64,000 nucleotides of DNA from JASHPR01 sp963833885 (GTDB lineage Bacteria > Actinomycetota > Actinomycetes > Streptosporangiales > Streptosporangiaceae). This document shows positions 17,622 through 25,792 of the stretch, one piece after another (position 1 is the first letter of the stretch; every line of letters starts with the position of its first letter). Below the pieces are notes generated by a model. It saw nothing but the letters and a program-made list of their open reading frames with translations. It did no database searches and was not told where the DNA came from. The DNA lies in assembly GCA_963833885.1 (NCBI GenBank), contig CAWHZU010000004.1, positions 1-64,000 on the forward strand. Direction: 5' to 3'. Made by a program: the position numbers and the translations under genes.

Positions 17622-17655
17622 CGTTACTCGGCCAAGGCTGCGGTCAATAAGAAAC

Positions 17656-18333
17656 TCAGGCGGCGCGGCGCGGCCTTGTCGCCGAACGGATGACCGCCTC
17701 GACTTCTCCAGGTTTCACTCCGAACTCCGCAGCGATCCGCTGGTAGCCCTCGCCAGCCCAGAAGGCGTCGAGGATGTCACCAATCCGTACCTTGTCCCGT
17801 GCCAGGACCGGCTGGCCGAAGGCGAAGCGGGGGTCGATGATGACATCTGCTCCGTGATAGGTCCTGAGGGTCAGGCTCGTCGCGTGGACATGAGGCGGCT
17901 CCCAGTGCACGAACTTTAGGTAACTCTCGATCACTTCGCTGATCACGCCCTGCCCGTCGCGAGCGCGCTCCCATCGCGGATTCTCGAAAGACGATTCCAT
18001 GTCGATGAGCAGGTTCACACCATCCGTCGCGACCCGCCGCGTTGCGAGCGCATACTCATCTTTGGCGATCCGACGGATGCGGCTAACCGACTTTCTCAGT
18101 TCACCGGGGGTAAGGCCGAGTTCACGGAATCCGCGAAGCATATGAGCTTCGACCATCGCCACGAACGGCAGCAATGCCGCACGGGGAGACTCCGGCTGCA
18201 GGCGGTGCACGAGCGGCGCGGGACCGGCCTCGCGGCGCGTCCAGTCTTGCAAAGTCGAACGGGCCAGCCCGAGATGGCGAGCCGCCTCATCGATCGTGAA
18301 AAGCGGAACGCTGAAACGAATGTCCCTGTCCAC
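17656..18333 (-). CDS. DUF433 antitoxin of the VapB45 type
   Basis: A 225-residue protein: residues ~10-40 form a MerR-like helix-turn-helix (FTIDEAARHLGLARSTLQDW) and the C-terminal ~75 residues a DUF433 domain (DVIIDPRFAFGQPVL, RIGDILDAFWAGEGYQRIAAEFG, VEAVIRS). This two-domain layout is that of mycobacterial VapB45 (Rv2018). Start: the GTG at 18333 has AGGAGGG 6 nt upstream; a GTG 15 nt earlier is possible. It directly precedes and overlaps the frame of the PIN-like toxin. Expected role: DNA-binding antitoxin and autoregulator. Confidence 0.85.
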   Translation of the reverse strand: MDRDIRFSVPLFTIDEAARHLGLARSTLQDWTRREAGPAPLVHRLQPESPRAALLPFVAMVEAHMLRGFRELGLTPGELRKSVSRIRRIAKDEYALATRRVATDGVNLLIDMESSFENPRWERARDGQGVISEVIESYLKFVHWEPPHVHATSLTLRTYHGADVIIDPRFAFGQPVLARDKVRIGDILDAFWAGEGYQRIAAEFGVKPGEVEAVIRSATRPRRAA

Positions 18334-18479
18334 AGCGGCCCTCCTCACCCGGCCCCACCCTAACGTCCCAGACCCTTCTTGCCCTGCAATGAGACCCGGA
18401 ACGCAGATCCAGCCGCACGATCGTCACAATATCTGGCGGATCGGTCAAAACGGCGTTAGTCCGTGTCCTCCTTGGGGCT

Positions 18480-18517
18480 GGCCCGCGCTCACGAGGCGGG
18501 CATCGCCAGCGCGGGCC
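18480..18517. terminator. Terminator hairpin after the anti-sigma-like gene
   Basis: GGCCCGCGCT (18480-18489) pairs with AGCGCGGGCC (18508-18517), a perfect 10-bp stem with an 18-nt loop, directly downstream of the minus-strand gene that stops at 18524. Confidence 0.7.
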
Positions 18518-18523
18518 GGGGTC

Positions 18524-18958
18524 TTACGGATCGCCGGGGGTGATCATCACCCAGGTCGACTTGCCGCCTTCGGCTGTGCGGTAGCAGCCCCAGTCCTTGC
18601 CCAGCGCCGCGACCAGCATCAGGCCTCGGCCGTTCTCCTCGCCTGCGGCAACCTCTTTGAGCACCGGCATCTGGTCGCTGGCGTCCCAGACGTGAATGAC
18701 CAGGCAGGTGCCGTCCGAGGTGATCCAGAGCCGGACCACGGGCACGGTGGCCAGGTTCGCCCCTGCAGGCAGACACTGTGCTGCCTGCAGCCCGTTGGTC
18801 ACCAGCTCGCTGGCCAGCAACGCTGCCGTGTCAGCTAAATCGGCCAGGCCCCACTCATGAGCCACCGCCCGCACATGCCCCCGCGCGACACCCGGCGCGG
18901 TCGGCTGAGCCGCGAGCTCTAACCGGGTCTGCAGCGGCCACGGCGCCAGAGGTGCCAT
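18524..18958 (-). CDS. RsbW-like ATP-binding protein (HATPase_c)
   Basis: A 144-residue GHKL-type ATPase domain: ALLASELVTNGLQAA is the N box with its Asn, VIHVWDASDQMP the G1-type Asp box, and ENGRGLMLVAALGKDWG the G2 glycine box. Single-domain proteins of this kind are serine kinases/anti-sigma factors or partners of XRE-DUF5753/DUF397 modules in Streptomyces (whiJ/abaA-like clusters). The ATG at 18958 is used; a GTG 21 nt upstream is possible. It is divergent from the decayed XRE/DUF397 genes, which fits that context. Confidence 0.85.
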   Translation of the reverse strand: MAPLAPWPLQTRLELAAQPTAPGVARGHVRAVAHEWGLADLADTAALLASELVTNGLQAAQCLPAGANLATVPVVRLWITSDGTCLVIHVWDASDQMPVLKEVAAGEENGRGLMLVAALGKDWGCYRTAEGGKSTWVMITPGDP

Positions 18959-19119
18959 CACACTTCCCAAAGGAGCCACCTGAACATTTACGAACGGTTG
19001 GAAACGGCTGAACGCTCGCGTTTCTCGTGCTTTTAAGCGTCGCGTGATCGCCGTATGCTGCGCTACAGGTGAGCGCCGACGCGCCGGGCGGAGACGGCAA
19101 TGCGAAGGAGCAGGGAATA

Positions 19120-19983
19120 ATGCCAGCCAAATTGGAAGGGCGGGAGAATGAGCCTGATGGCCCGGCGAACGGGCTGGAAGCGTTTGCGCTGGAGCTGAAG
19201 GCCCAGCGGGAAGCGGGCGGGCTGACGCAAGAGCAGTTAGCCAAGCTGATGGGCTACTCTGCGTCCGTCATCGCCAAGCTGGAGACCTGCCGGACCGTCC
19301 CCTCACCACAGCACGCCGAGAGGGCCGATGAGGCATTGAAGATGCCAGGCACCTTTCGCCGTCTGCGCAAAGCCACGATCAACGGCACCTATGAGCCGTG
19401 GTTTCAGGCCTATCATCGATATCGAGGACCAGGGCCACTGTCCTACGATGGTGGGAACCTCTTGTTGATTCCTGGCTTACTTGCAGACCGAGCCATACGC
19501 CCGTGGCGTTCTGCGCGGCGCTCGTCCAACAGACAGTGATGCCGTGATCGAACAACTCGTCGCGGCGCGGATGTCCCGCCAGGTGATCTGGGAACGGGAA
19601 GACTCCGTTGCCGCCCGTCCTGTCGGTGATCTTGGCGGAGAGCGTGGTACTGAGTCAGCGCGTCGGCGAACGCGCAAGTGATGCAGCGAGCAGCTCGGCC
19701 GCCTGATTGAGGACTGCGGAAAGCCCGCGAATCACTGATTCAGATAATGCCGTCGTCGGCCGATGCACATCCGGGCCTGCTCGGCCCGTTTGTGGTGGCC
19801 AGTTTCGAGAACAGTCCTGACGCCGCCTATCTGGATAATGCGCTCGACGGGCAGGTCACCGAGCGGCGCGCGCAGGTTGCCCAGGTTTCGCTGCTCTATG
19901 AAACACTGAGGAGCGAGGCGCTCTCACCTGGAGCGTCGACAGATCTGATCATGAAAGTGGCTGATGAAACATGGCGGACGTGA
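19120..19983 (+). pseudogene. XRE-DUF5753 regulator with several frameshifts
   Basis: The first 120 residues are intact: ATG at 19120 after AAGGAGCAGG, helix-turn-helix around LTQEQLAKLMGYSASVIAKLE, then the start of DUF5753 (YEPWFQAYHRYRGPG, LLLIPGLL). At about 19480 one extra base moves the frame to QTEPYARGVL, and near 19605 another moves it to VLSVILAESVVLSQRVG. At least two more shifts follow before the last readable segment (LLGPFVVASFENSPDAAYLDN to VADETWRT, stop at 19981). So many lesions argue for real decay. Family role: ligand-modulated regulator working with DUF397 proteins in development or antibiotic control. Confidence 0.85.
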
Positions 19984-20244
19984 CACACGCCGTGTGGCGT
20001 AAGTCGTCCTATAGCAGCGGCAACGGCGGCGCAGTGCGTGGAGGTCGCGCGCAACCTGCCCGACGTCGTTGCGGTACGTGACAGCAAGAACCCCGAGGGA
20101 CCGGCGCTGGTGTTCACGCCGCAGGAGTGGCGCTTGTTCCTTGACGGCGTTCGTGCTGACGAGTTCAGCCTAGAGCCAAACCCACAAGCCCGCTCCCACC
20201 AGCACTTGCTCCGGGGCGGGCTTTGTCTTTTCGCTTGTCTCTGA
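19971..20244 (+). pseudogene. DUF397 protein gene with one frameshift and lost stop
   Basis: The ATG at 19971 overlaps the end of the XRE gene. The product begins ADVTHAVWRKSSYSSGNGG, a textbook DUF397 start; near 20030 one extra base breaks the frame, and the rest (CVEVARNLPDVVAVRDSKN, FTPQEWRLFLDGVRADEFSL) continues one frame over. DUF397 proteins normally end at this point, but the frame runs on through the terminator to 20244. Both the regulator and its partner are thus decayed together. Confidence 0.85.
20186..20230. terminator. Intrinsic terminator with T-tract
   Basis: AAGCCCGC (20186-20193) pairs with GCGGGCTT (20216-20223), followed by TGTCTTTT. It lies between the decayed DUF397 gene and the convergent methyltransferase gene. 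Confidence 0.75.
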
Positions 20245-20267
20245 CCTGCAGTGGGCCGACGAGTGGG

Positions 20268-20954
20268 TCACCGCGGCTTTTCCCAGAGGAGCGTGTACCG
20301 GAAGAACAGGCGCCGTCGGACCGTGCTGCCCGGCAGGTGTGCTCTGGCAGCCTTCGCGATCTCGGCGAAGGTGGTAGCGGGGTCCATCATCGGCACGACC
20401 GGCTGCGCGTCCGGGGCGCGCTCCGGTGGACGGACGGGCTGGGGATGCTTGATCATCCCTATGACCGGATTCGCGGCACCCGAGACCACGTCGAACGCCA
20501 GATCGGCCAGCGAGTCCGGGCGAGCAAGGCCGACGACCAGCAGTCGGCCGCCCGGCGCCACGAGCCGCGGGATCCGGGCCAGCGCGTCGTCCAGGTCCAT
20601 ATGGTGCAGCACGGCCACCATGGTGATCAGGTCAGCCTCGCCATCGCCGAGCGTCGAACCAAAGTCAGCGAAGTCGCATCGCTGGATGCTCACCTGCGGA
20701 ACGCCGCGCAGATGCGCGCTCGCCGCTGCCGCCATCCCTGCATTGCGGTCGATCCCGGTGACGTGCGCGAATTGCGTCGCCAGCTTCCCGGCCAGCACGC
20801 CTTTCCCGCAGCCGATGTCCACCGCAACGCCGCGCCGGGCGGGCAGTTTGCGCAGAATCCAGCCGTGGAAGTGCTCGTTGTGGTTCCAGGGGTGACGGGC
20901 ATTGATCTTGGCCAGCGCCTGGTGGCCAGGGCCCGGGAAGTCCCTGATGTCCAT
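20268..20954 (-). CDS. Class I SAM-dependent methyltransferase
   Basis: A 228-residue methyltransferase: VAVDIGCGKGVLAGKLA is motif I, VTGIDRNAGM the acidic loop binding the SAM ribose, and ITMVAVLHHMDLDDAL motif IV with the LHH typical of UbiE-like small-molecule enzymes. VAPGGRLLVVGLA is motif V/VI. It lies downstream of tatC (42 bp) on the same strand; no functional link is evident. The acceptor substrate is unknown. Confidence 0.9.
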   Translation of the reverse strand: MDIRDFPGPGHQALAKINARHPWNHNEHFHGWILRKLPARRGVAVDIGCGKGVLAGKLATQFAHVTGIDRNAGMAAAASAHLRGVPQVSIQRCDFADFGSTLGDGEADLITMVAVLHHMDLDDALARIPRLVAPGGRLLVVGLARPDSLADLAFDVVSGAANPVIGMIKHPQPVRPPERAPDAQPVVPMMDPATTFAEIAKAARAHLPGSTVRRRLFFRYTLLWEKPR

Positions 20955-20996
20955 GCCAGGCAGCCTGCCACGGGGCCAGTCCTCCGGTCCTGGCGA

Positions 20997-21893
20997 TCAC
21001 CTCAAGCTGGCTTCGTCCCGGGGCTCCGCGCCGAAGTCGAGCGGCGACGGCTCGTCGTCGGCCAGCCCGGCGTACATCGACGGGCGGTTCGCGCGGCGAC
21101 GGTCGTTGGCCCAGATGAGGACCTCGGCCATCTCGATCAGCACCACGCACGGCACCGCGAGCAACAGCATGGTGAGCGGGTCCGGGCTGGGCGAGGCGAT
21201 GCCGGCGAACACGAACACCGAGAAGATCATGATCCGGCGCCATTTCCGGAGCCGCTCGTGCGTGAGGATGCCGACCAGGTTCAGCATGACCAGGGCCAAC
21301 GGCAGCTCGAACGCCAGCCCGAAGCCGAGCAGCATGGCCTGGAAGTAGCTTAGGTAGTTGGAGATCGTCGGGTAGACGGCTATGCCGCTCGGGGCCAGCG
21401 CGAGCAGATAGCGCAGGCCCCGGCTCATCACGAAGTACGCGAGCGCGGCTCCGACCAGGAACAGCGGTGCCGCGGTGAACGCAAAGGCGTAGGTCCACCG
21501 CTTCTCACGGCGGTAAAGCCCAGGCGCAATGAACGCCCACAGCTGGTACAGCCAGACCGGGCAGCTGATGATCAGGCCGAAGTAGAACGCGACCTGCACC
21601 CGGATCATGAACGGATCGAAGACGCCGATGACGATCAGCTTGGCGTGATCAGAGTGCTCGGCTTGCAGGAACGGGTGCTCGATGAATCTCCAGAGATGGT
21701 CGTAGACCTGCGGGATCAGCCCGACGGCCGTGCCGGCCAGTACCGCCGTGATGGCCTTCAGCAGCCTGTTCCGCAGTTCGCGGAGGTGCTCCATGAGCGG
21801 CATCCGGCCGCCGGGGCTGGCCTGCCGGTGCGACGCTGCAACGCGGGCGCCGAGCACGCGGGCACCCATCACGGTGTCACCGAGCTTCGCCAT
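20997..21893 (-). CDS. tatC: Twin-arginine translocase subunit TatC
   Basis: A 298-residue TatC: the cytoplasmic start MPLMEHLRELRNRLLK contains the conserved Glu that recognises the twin-arginine signal, and six membrane helices follow (LAGTAVGLIPQVY, FGLIISCPVWLYQLWAFIAP, TAAPLFLVGAALAYF, LGFGLAFELPLALVMLNLVG, IMIFSVFVFAGIASPSPDP, LLLAVPCVVLIEMAEVLIW). The N-terminal ~25 residues and the acidic C-terminus are longer than in E. coli TatC. No tatA/tatB is adjacent, so it either serves a distant TatA or is a second, specialised TatC. A Tat-signal protein is encoded 2 kb upstream on the same strand. Confidence 0.95.
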   Translation of the reverse strand: MAKLGDTVMGARVLGARVAASHRQASPGGRMPLMEHLRELRNRLLKAITAVLAGTAVGLIPQVYDHLWRFIEHPFLQAEHSDHAKLIVIGVFDPFMIRVQVAFYFGLIISCPVWLYQLWAFIAPGLYRREKRWTYAFAFTAAPLFLVGAALAYFVMSRGLRYLLALAPSGIAVYPTISNYLSYFQAMLLGFGLAFELPLALVMLNLVGILTHERLRKWRRIMIFSVFVFAGIASPSPDPLTMLLLAVPCVVLIEMAEVLIWANDRRRANRPSMYAGLADDEPSPLDFGAEPRDEASLR

Positions 21894-21961
21894 GGCCAGC
21901 TACCCGACAGGCTCAGCTGTGCTGCTGTGTCTGGGGTGTGTCCGCCGTCTCGTGATCGTGA

Positions 21962-22354
21962 TCACCATGCAGGTCCTGCACCTCGGTCTTGAGGTAGCGC
22001 GTCCCCCGCGCCCTGGTTGCCGCCAGGCCCGGGGCTGTCCGGCCAGCGGTACGAGGTCACCTGCCCGCCGTCGATGGTGATCACGGCGGCCGGGGTGGCG
22101 TCGTCACGCCAGAGGGTGTATTCGCCTGCGGCCACGCCGGGGTAGACGGCCGCGTAACTGGTGCCGGCGCTGGTGTTGCGCTCGCGGACAAGGGAGTGGG
22201 TGCGGTGCGCGGCGGGGCCGCCGCTGGCCGGGCTGATCTCGATTTCCTGGCCGGCCAGGTCGGCCGGCGTGTGCAGGACGAGGGCTCCGGTGCCGGCGCC
22301 CACCTCCAGCACGACGCTGCCGGCGCCAGATGGGCCGGGAATGGATTCGGTCAT
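21962..22354 (-). CDS. Small beta-rich protein of unknown function
   Basis: A 130-residue protein with no signal peptide. Its sequence alternates short beta strands and turns (GSVVLEVGAGTGALVLHTP, GEYTLWRDD, AVITIDGGQVTSYRWP), giving a compact beta-sandwich or carboxypeptidase-regulatory-like domain; the last ~25 residues are Gly/Pro-rich and disordered. It is 85 bp downstream of the DUF4331 gene and probably in the same operon. I do not recognise a named family. Confidence 0.6.
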   Translation of the reverse strand: MTESIPGPSGAGSVVLEVGAGTGALVLHTPADLAGQEIEISPASGGPAAHRTHSLVRERNTSAGTSYAAVYPGVAAGEYTLWRDDATPAAVITIDGGQVTSYRWPDSPGPGGNQGAGDALPQDRGAGPAW

Positions 22355-22439
22355 GGCTTGGCGCTCCTATTGTTTTCCGGGCACCCGCGCGGGATGCGGC
22401 TGGTGCGGACCGGCCGGTCGCGCCCAGCTGGCTCGCTGG

Positions 22440-23825
22440 TCAGGACGGCGTGGAGAACCCGCTATAGGGCACGCCGAGGTAGGGGAACTGGTTGAGGTAG
22501 CCGGAGGGGACGCTGGCAGAAGTCAGCCCGTCGGTGATCTCGCCGACGGCTGCGTCGGGGGTGTAGTTCTTGGCCACCAGCGGATAGGTCGCTCCGGCGA
22601 TGGCGCGCAGCTCGATGGTGACGACGTCGTCGAACACGCGGCGGCCGTTCGGGTACCCGGCCAGGTCACCGCCGATGACGCCCAGCGGGTTCGGCTTGCT
22701 GGCGGGCGGGATGGCGGTGTTGAGCCGGAGCATGTCCGCGAGCACCGGGCCGGTGTTGTTCTGGAACCCGGGCACGATTCCGGACGGTATCCCGGTCAGC
22801 AGGATCGCCTCCAGGTCGGAACGGGCAGCACCGGACTTGTCCAGCGCGGCCAGATTGGGGAACACGCCGGGGTACAGGGCCGGCAGCAGCGTGGCCAGCT
22901 CTGGGTTTGTGACATAGGAGGCGAACTGCTTGTCATCCGACGGCGGCAGCGAGTTCCACAGGTCCTTCTTGCCCAGCGGGATCAGGACCTCGTTGACCAG
23001 CGGGTTGCCGAGTCGCGAGACCTGGCGGTAAGGGCCGCTGCTGACGTTCTCGCCGTTGTCCGCGTCCCACAGCCGGACGCTCTGGCGGCTGGCGGTGGTC
23101 CACACGCCGATCACCGACGCCTGACTGGACTCACTGCCTGCCCCGGACCGGGTGAGCTGCGAGATCGGCACCTGGATGGCAATGGAATGCACGTTCAGCG
23201 CGGCGGTCGCGTTGACGCCCGCCGCGGGCCCGGAGAACACGTTCAGCCCGTACTGGGCGTGCAGCTGCTCGAACGGGCGCAGGTTGGCCAGATCGAAGAT
23301 CGAGCCCAGGTCCACGTAGAAGCCCTCGGCGCGCTGGCCGGCGAACACCTGGATCCCGCCGGGGAGCTTGTGCACGGCGGTGCTAGCCAGGCTGGCGTAG
23401 TTGGGGGTGGACAGCGGACCGATGTTGCACGGCGGGCAGGCCAGCCCGCTGCCGAGGACGCTGGCCTTGCCGTTCTGCAGGCGGGTCACCGTGTAGAACT
23501 GGCGGCTGTTCCAGTTGGGGCTGTTCAGCGCCTCGATCGGCCCGCTGTTGTACAGGAACGAACTGGGGTCCTGCAGCTGGGTCTGGAAGCGGAACTGGTA
23601 GCTGATGTCAGCCCGGCCATCGGCGCTGTTGTCGATGTGGATCTCGTACAGGACGTCGTCGCCGAACTCATAGAAGTTCGGGCCGCCGGCGGGCCCTTGC
23701 AACGGGATGTAGTTGGCGATCAAGGTGACGGTGCCGGGCTGGTCCGGGCTGACGAACGCGTACACATCGGTGCTGTCGGCCACGGGGTCTTTAGACGTCT
23801 CCGGGGCCTCGCGATGCGATGACAT
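22440..23825 (-). CDS. DUF4331 domain protein
   Basis: A 461-residue DUF4331 protein. The opening SSHREAPETSKDPVADSTDVY is the family hallmark (SHREAP followed by D-x-TDVYAF), and the C-terminal half holds the matching NPLGVIGGDLAGYPNGRRVFDDVV segment. The start ATG at 23825 follows GTGAGGTAATTC. There is no signal peptide at this start. The family is widespread, often next to secreted or Tat-exported proteins, and its function is unknown. Neighbours on both sides are a Tat-signal protein (upstream) and a small beta-rich protein (downstream). Confidence 0.92.
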   Translation of the reverse strand: MSSHREAPETSKDPVADSTDVYAFVSPDQPGTVTLIANYIPLQGPAGGPNFYEFGDDVLYEIHIDNSADGRADISYQFRFQTQLQDPSSFLYNSGPIEALNSPNWNSRQFYTVTRLQNGKASVLGSGLACPPCNIGPLSTPNYASLASTAVHKLPGGIQVFAGQRAEGFYVDLGSIFDLANLRPFEQLHAQYGLNVFSGPAAGVNATAALNVHSIAIQVPISQLTRSGAGSESSQASVIGVWTTASRQSVRLWDADNGENVSSGPYRQVSRLGNPLVNEVLIPLGKKDLWNSLPPSDDKQFASYVTNPELATLLPALYPGVFPNLAALDKSGAARSDLEAILLTGIPSGIVPGFQNNTGPVLADMLRLNTAIPPASKPNPLGVIGGDLAGYPNGRRVFDDVVTIELRAIAGATYPLVAKNYTPDAAVGEITDGLTSASVPSGYLNQFPYLGVPYSGFSTPS

Positions 23826-23880
23826 GAATTACCTCACAAGGTTGGAATAGCAAAACAATCGACAGAACGGCTGCAGCAGG

Positions 23881-24231
23881 TCACCGGGCCGCGCGGGCCA
23901 GCCGGGCGGCCAGGTCCGGATCGCGGAGCCGGGTGCGGCTGGTCCCGGAGAAGATGTCCATCTCGCCGGACCGCGCATCACGCAGGTGCACCACCACGGG
24001 CTCCCCGGCCGGGGCCGGGTTCGCGGGCGTGTCCGGCTGCTGGGGCCGGGAGGCGCGCGGCGTGGCCGCGGCGAGGGCGGGTGCGGTGTGGGCCATGGCG
24101 GCAGCCGCGAGCCCGGCTGCGCCGGCACCGGCGGCACTCCACAGAATCGACCGGCGGGATGGGCCGTCCTGTGGCTGAATCGCCGCGGCCGCGGGGTCAG
24201 CGGGTGATCCCGCATGATCGTTAGCAGACAT
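23881..24231 (-). CDS. Short twin-arginine signal protein
   Basis: A 116-residue protein starting at the ATG at 24231 (GGAAAGGAC upstream). Residues ~30-62 are a Tat signal: SRRSILW, then an Ala/Gly-rich hydrophobic stretch ending near APALAAA. The mature part is only ~55 residues, with PVVVHLRDARSGEMDIFSG, a short beta motif common in small actinobacterial Tat proteins next to DUF4331 and gas/redox clusters. Being so small and exported folded, it may be a chaperone or cofactor carrier for a partner. It is 55 bp upstream of the DUF4331 gene. Confidence 0.75.
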   Translation of the reverse strand: MSANDHAGSPADPAAAAIQPQDGPSRRSILWSAAGAGAAGLAAAAMAHTAPALAAATPRASRPQQPDTPANPAPAGEPVVVHLRDARSGEMDIFSGTSRTRLRDPDLAARLARAAR

Positions 24232-24466
24232 GGATGTCCTTTCCGGGGCCGAGGACTGTGCCGCTCGCCCCTGCCGATCGCTTGCCTGACACGCGCTCTT
24301 TTCGGCGCCGGCGGCCACCCGGATGGGTCCGTTGCCGGATGTAACCGATTCGTTATCTAAGAAGCCAGCCAGTTGCGATCAGGCCTGCGGGCTGAACGAG
24401 CAGTCAGCTGACATTGCATCTGGTTTCCTTAAGGAGGACGATTTTCCTTTTAAGCAAGGAAGGGTC

Positions 24467-25792
24467 ATGCTCTCGGACTCATCCCTCCGGACCCGTGTCG
24501 TCTACGACATCGCGGTCCGGTACATGACGCCCCTGTGGCGAATAGGAGCGGCGTTCCGCGGGGCATGCGCCGTTGGCCTTTGGCTGCTGCTTCCCTGGTT
24601 CCCGGCGACCGCACTGCCGCGGGCCGCGGCGCAAATGCTGATGGTGTCGGCGGGCGTCACCATGGCGTGGATCCAGACCATGCCGAGCGTCCTCGACCAG
24701 CTGGCGTCGGGCCGGTTCGCCCCGCTGCGGAAGACGGCCGGGCACCTGCGCGGCGCGCGCAGCAAGGCGACCGCCGACCTGTCCGGGCTCCTCGAGGGCA
24801 TCGGAATGATCGTGGTCCTGCTGCTCTACGCCGGTCCGCTGCCGGTGCGGCCGCTGCCGATGCCCGTCTACGTGATCGCCCTGCTCCTGATCACCGCGCA
24901 CACGTGGAGCGCCCAGGCCCAGGTGATGACGGACGCGAGCTGGTACAACCCGGAAGTGCCGCCGGCCCGCGGCCTGATCAAGTTCCGGCCGTGGATCCCG
25001 GCCAGCGTCGCCGCCATTGAGCTCGCCGTGATCCTGTCGCCGACCGTTTCCGGCCTGCAGCGGTTCCCGGCCGGGCTGGTCATTCCGATACTGCTCGGCG
25101 GATCGCTCGTTTTGCTGCTGCCATTCACGATGATTTTTGAGGTATTGCTCCGGGCCGGCCTGGAGGCGTGCGACATTTCCATGGGCGAGGTAAGGCGCAA
25201 CGATTCGATCACCGTGCACAGCTTGATCAAGAACGGCGCACACGCGCTGATCAGGCAGGTTCAGGCGGATACGGGTGTCGGCGAGGAGACCATATCGATG
25301 GCGGACGGCATGCTGGTGCTGGCCGAGGAGGCGCGACAGACCATGCTCGACGGCGGGCCGCCGGCCGAGACCGTCGCGCTGCTCTGGGACTGCGTGCTGC
25401 AGACCGTGCCGGGCGACCGCCGCGCCGGCATGGTCCTCGACGCGGATAGCCGCAACCTGCAGATGCGCAAGACCGACTACGGGCTCGCCCGCCGGGTCCT
25501 GCCCGACCTGGTCACCAACGCCTGGAAGGCGGGCGCGCAGCGGGTGGAGGTCGCCGTCCGGCACGAGCACCCGGAGCCGGGCGGGAACGGCACGGCGCCG
25601 CGGCCCTGGGTCACCGTGTCGGTGGCCGACGACGGCCCCGGCATCCCGGCCCAGGCGGCGCTCGCCGGGCCCCGGACCAGCCTGCGGATCCTCGACGAGC
25701 ATTTGCACCGGTACGACGGCGCGGTCGTGGCCGAGCGACGAGCCGACGGCGGGACACGGGTCCTGGCCCGGTGGAAGTCGGCCCCCTGGTAA
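24467..25792 (+). CDS. Membrane-bound histidine kinase-like sensor
   Basis: A 441-residue protein. The first ~230 residues contain about six hydrophobic helices (GLWLLLPWFPATALP, ITAHTWSA region, LVIPILLGGSLVLLLPF). The C-terminal ~110 residues are a GHKL ATPase: LPDLVTNAWKAGAQ (N box), VADDGPGIP (G1 box) and a shortened GPRTSLRIL in place of the usual G2 glycine box. A standard H-box (HExxxP/L) is not seen, so the phosphoacceptor His may be in HSLIKNGAHALIRQVQ around residue 255. ATG at 24467 follows AAGGAAGGG. It overlaps the response regulator gene by 22 nt. Confidence 0.8.
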   Translation: MLSDSSLRTRVVYDIAVRYMTPLWRIGAAFRGACAVGLWLLLPWFPATALPRAAAQMLMVSAGVTMAWIQTMPSVLDQLASGRFAPLRKTAGHLRGARSKATADLSGLLEGIGMIVVLLLYAGPLPVRPLPMPVYVIALLLITAHTWSAQAQVMTDASWYNPEVPPARGLIKFRPWIPASVAAIELAVILSPTVSGLQRFPAGLVIPILLGGSLVLLLPFTMIFEVLLRAGLEACDISMGEVRRNDSITVHSLIKNGAHALIRQVQADTGVGEETISMADGMLVLAEEARQTMLDGGPPAETVALLWDCVLQTVPGDRRAGMVLDADSRNLQMRKTDYGLARRVLPDLVTNAWKAGAQRVEVAVRHEHPEPGGNGTAPRPWVTVSVADDGPGIPAQAALAGPRTSLRILDEHLHRYDGAVVAERRADGGTRVLARWKSAPW

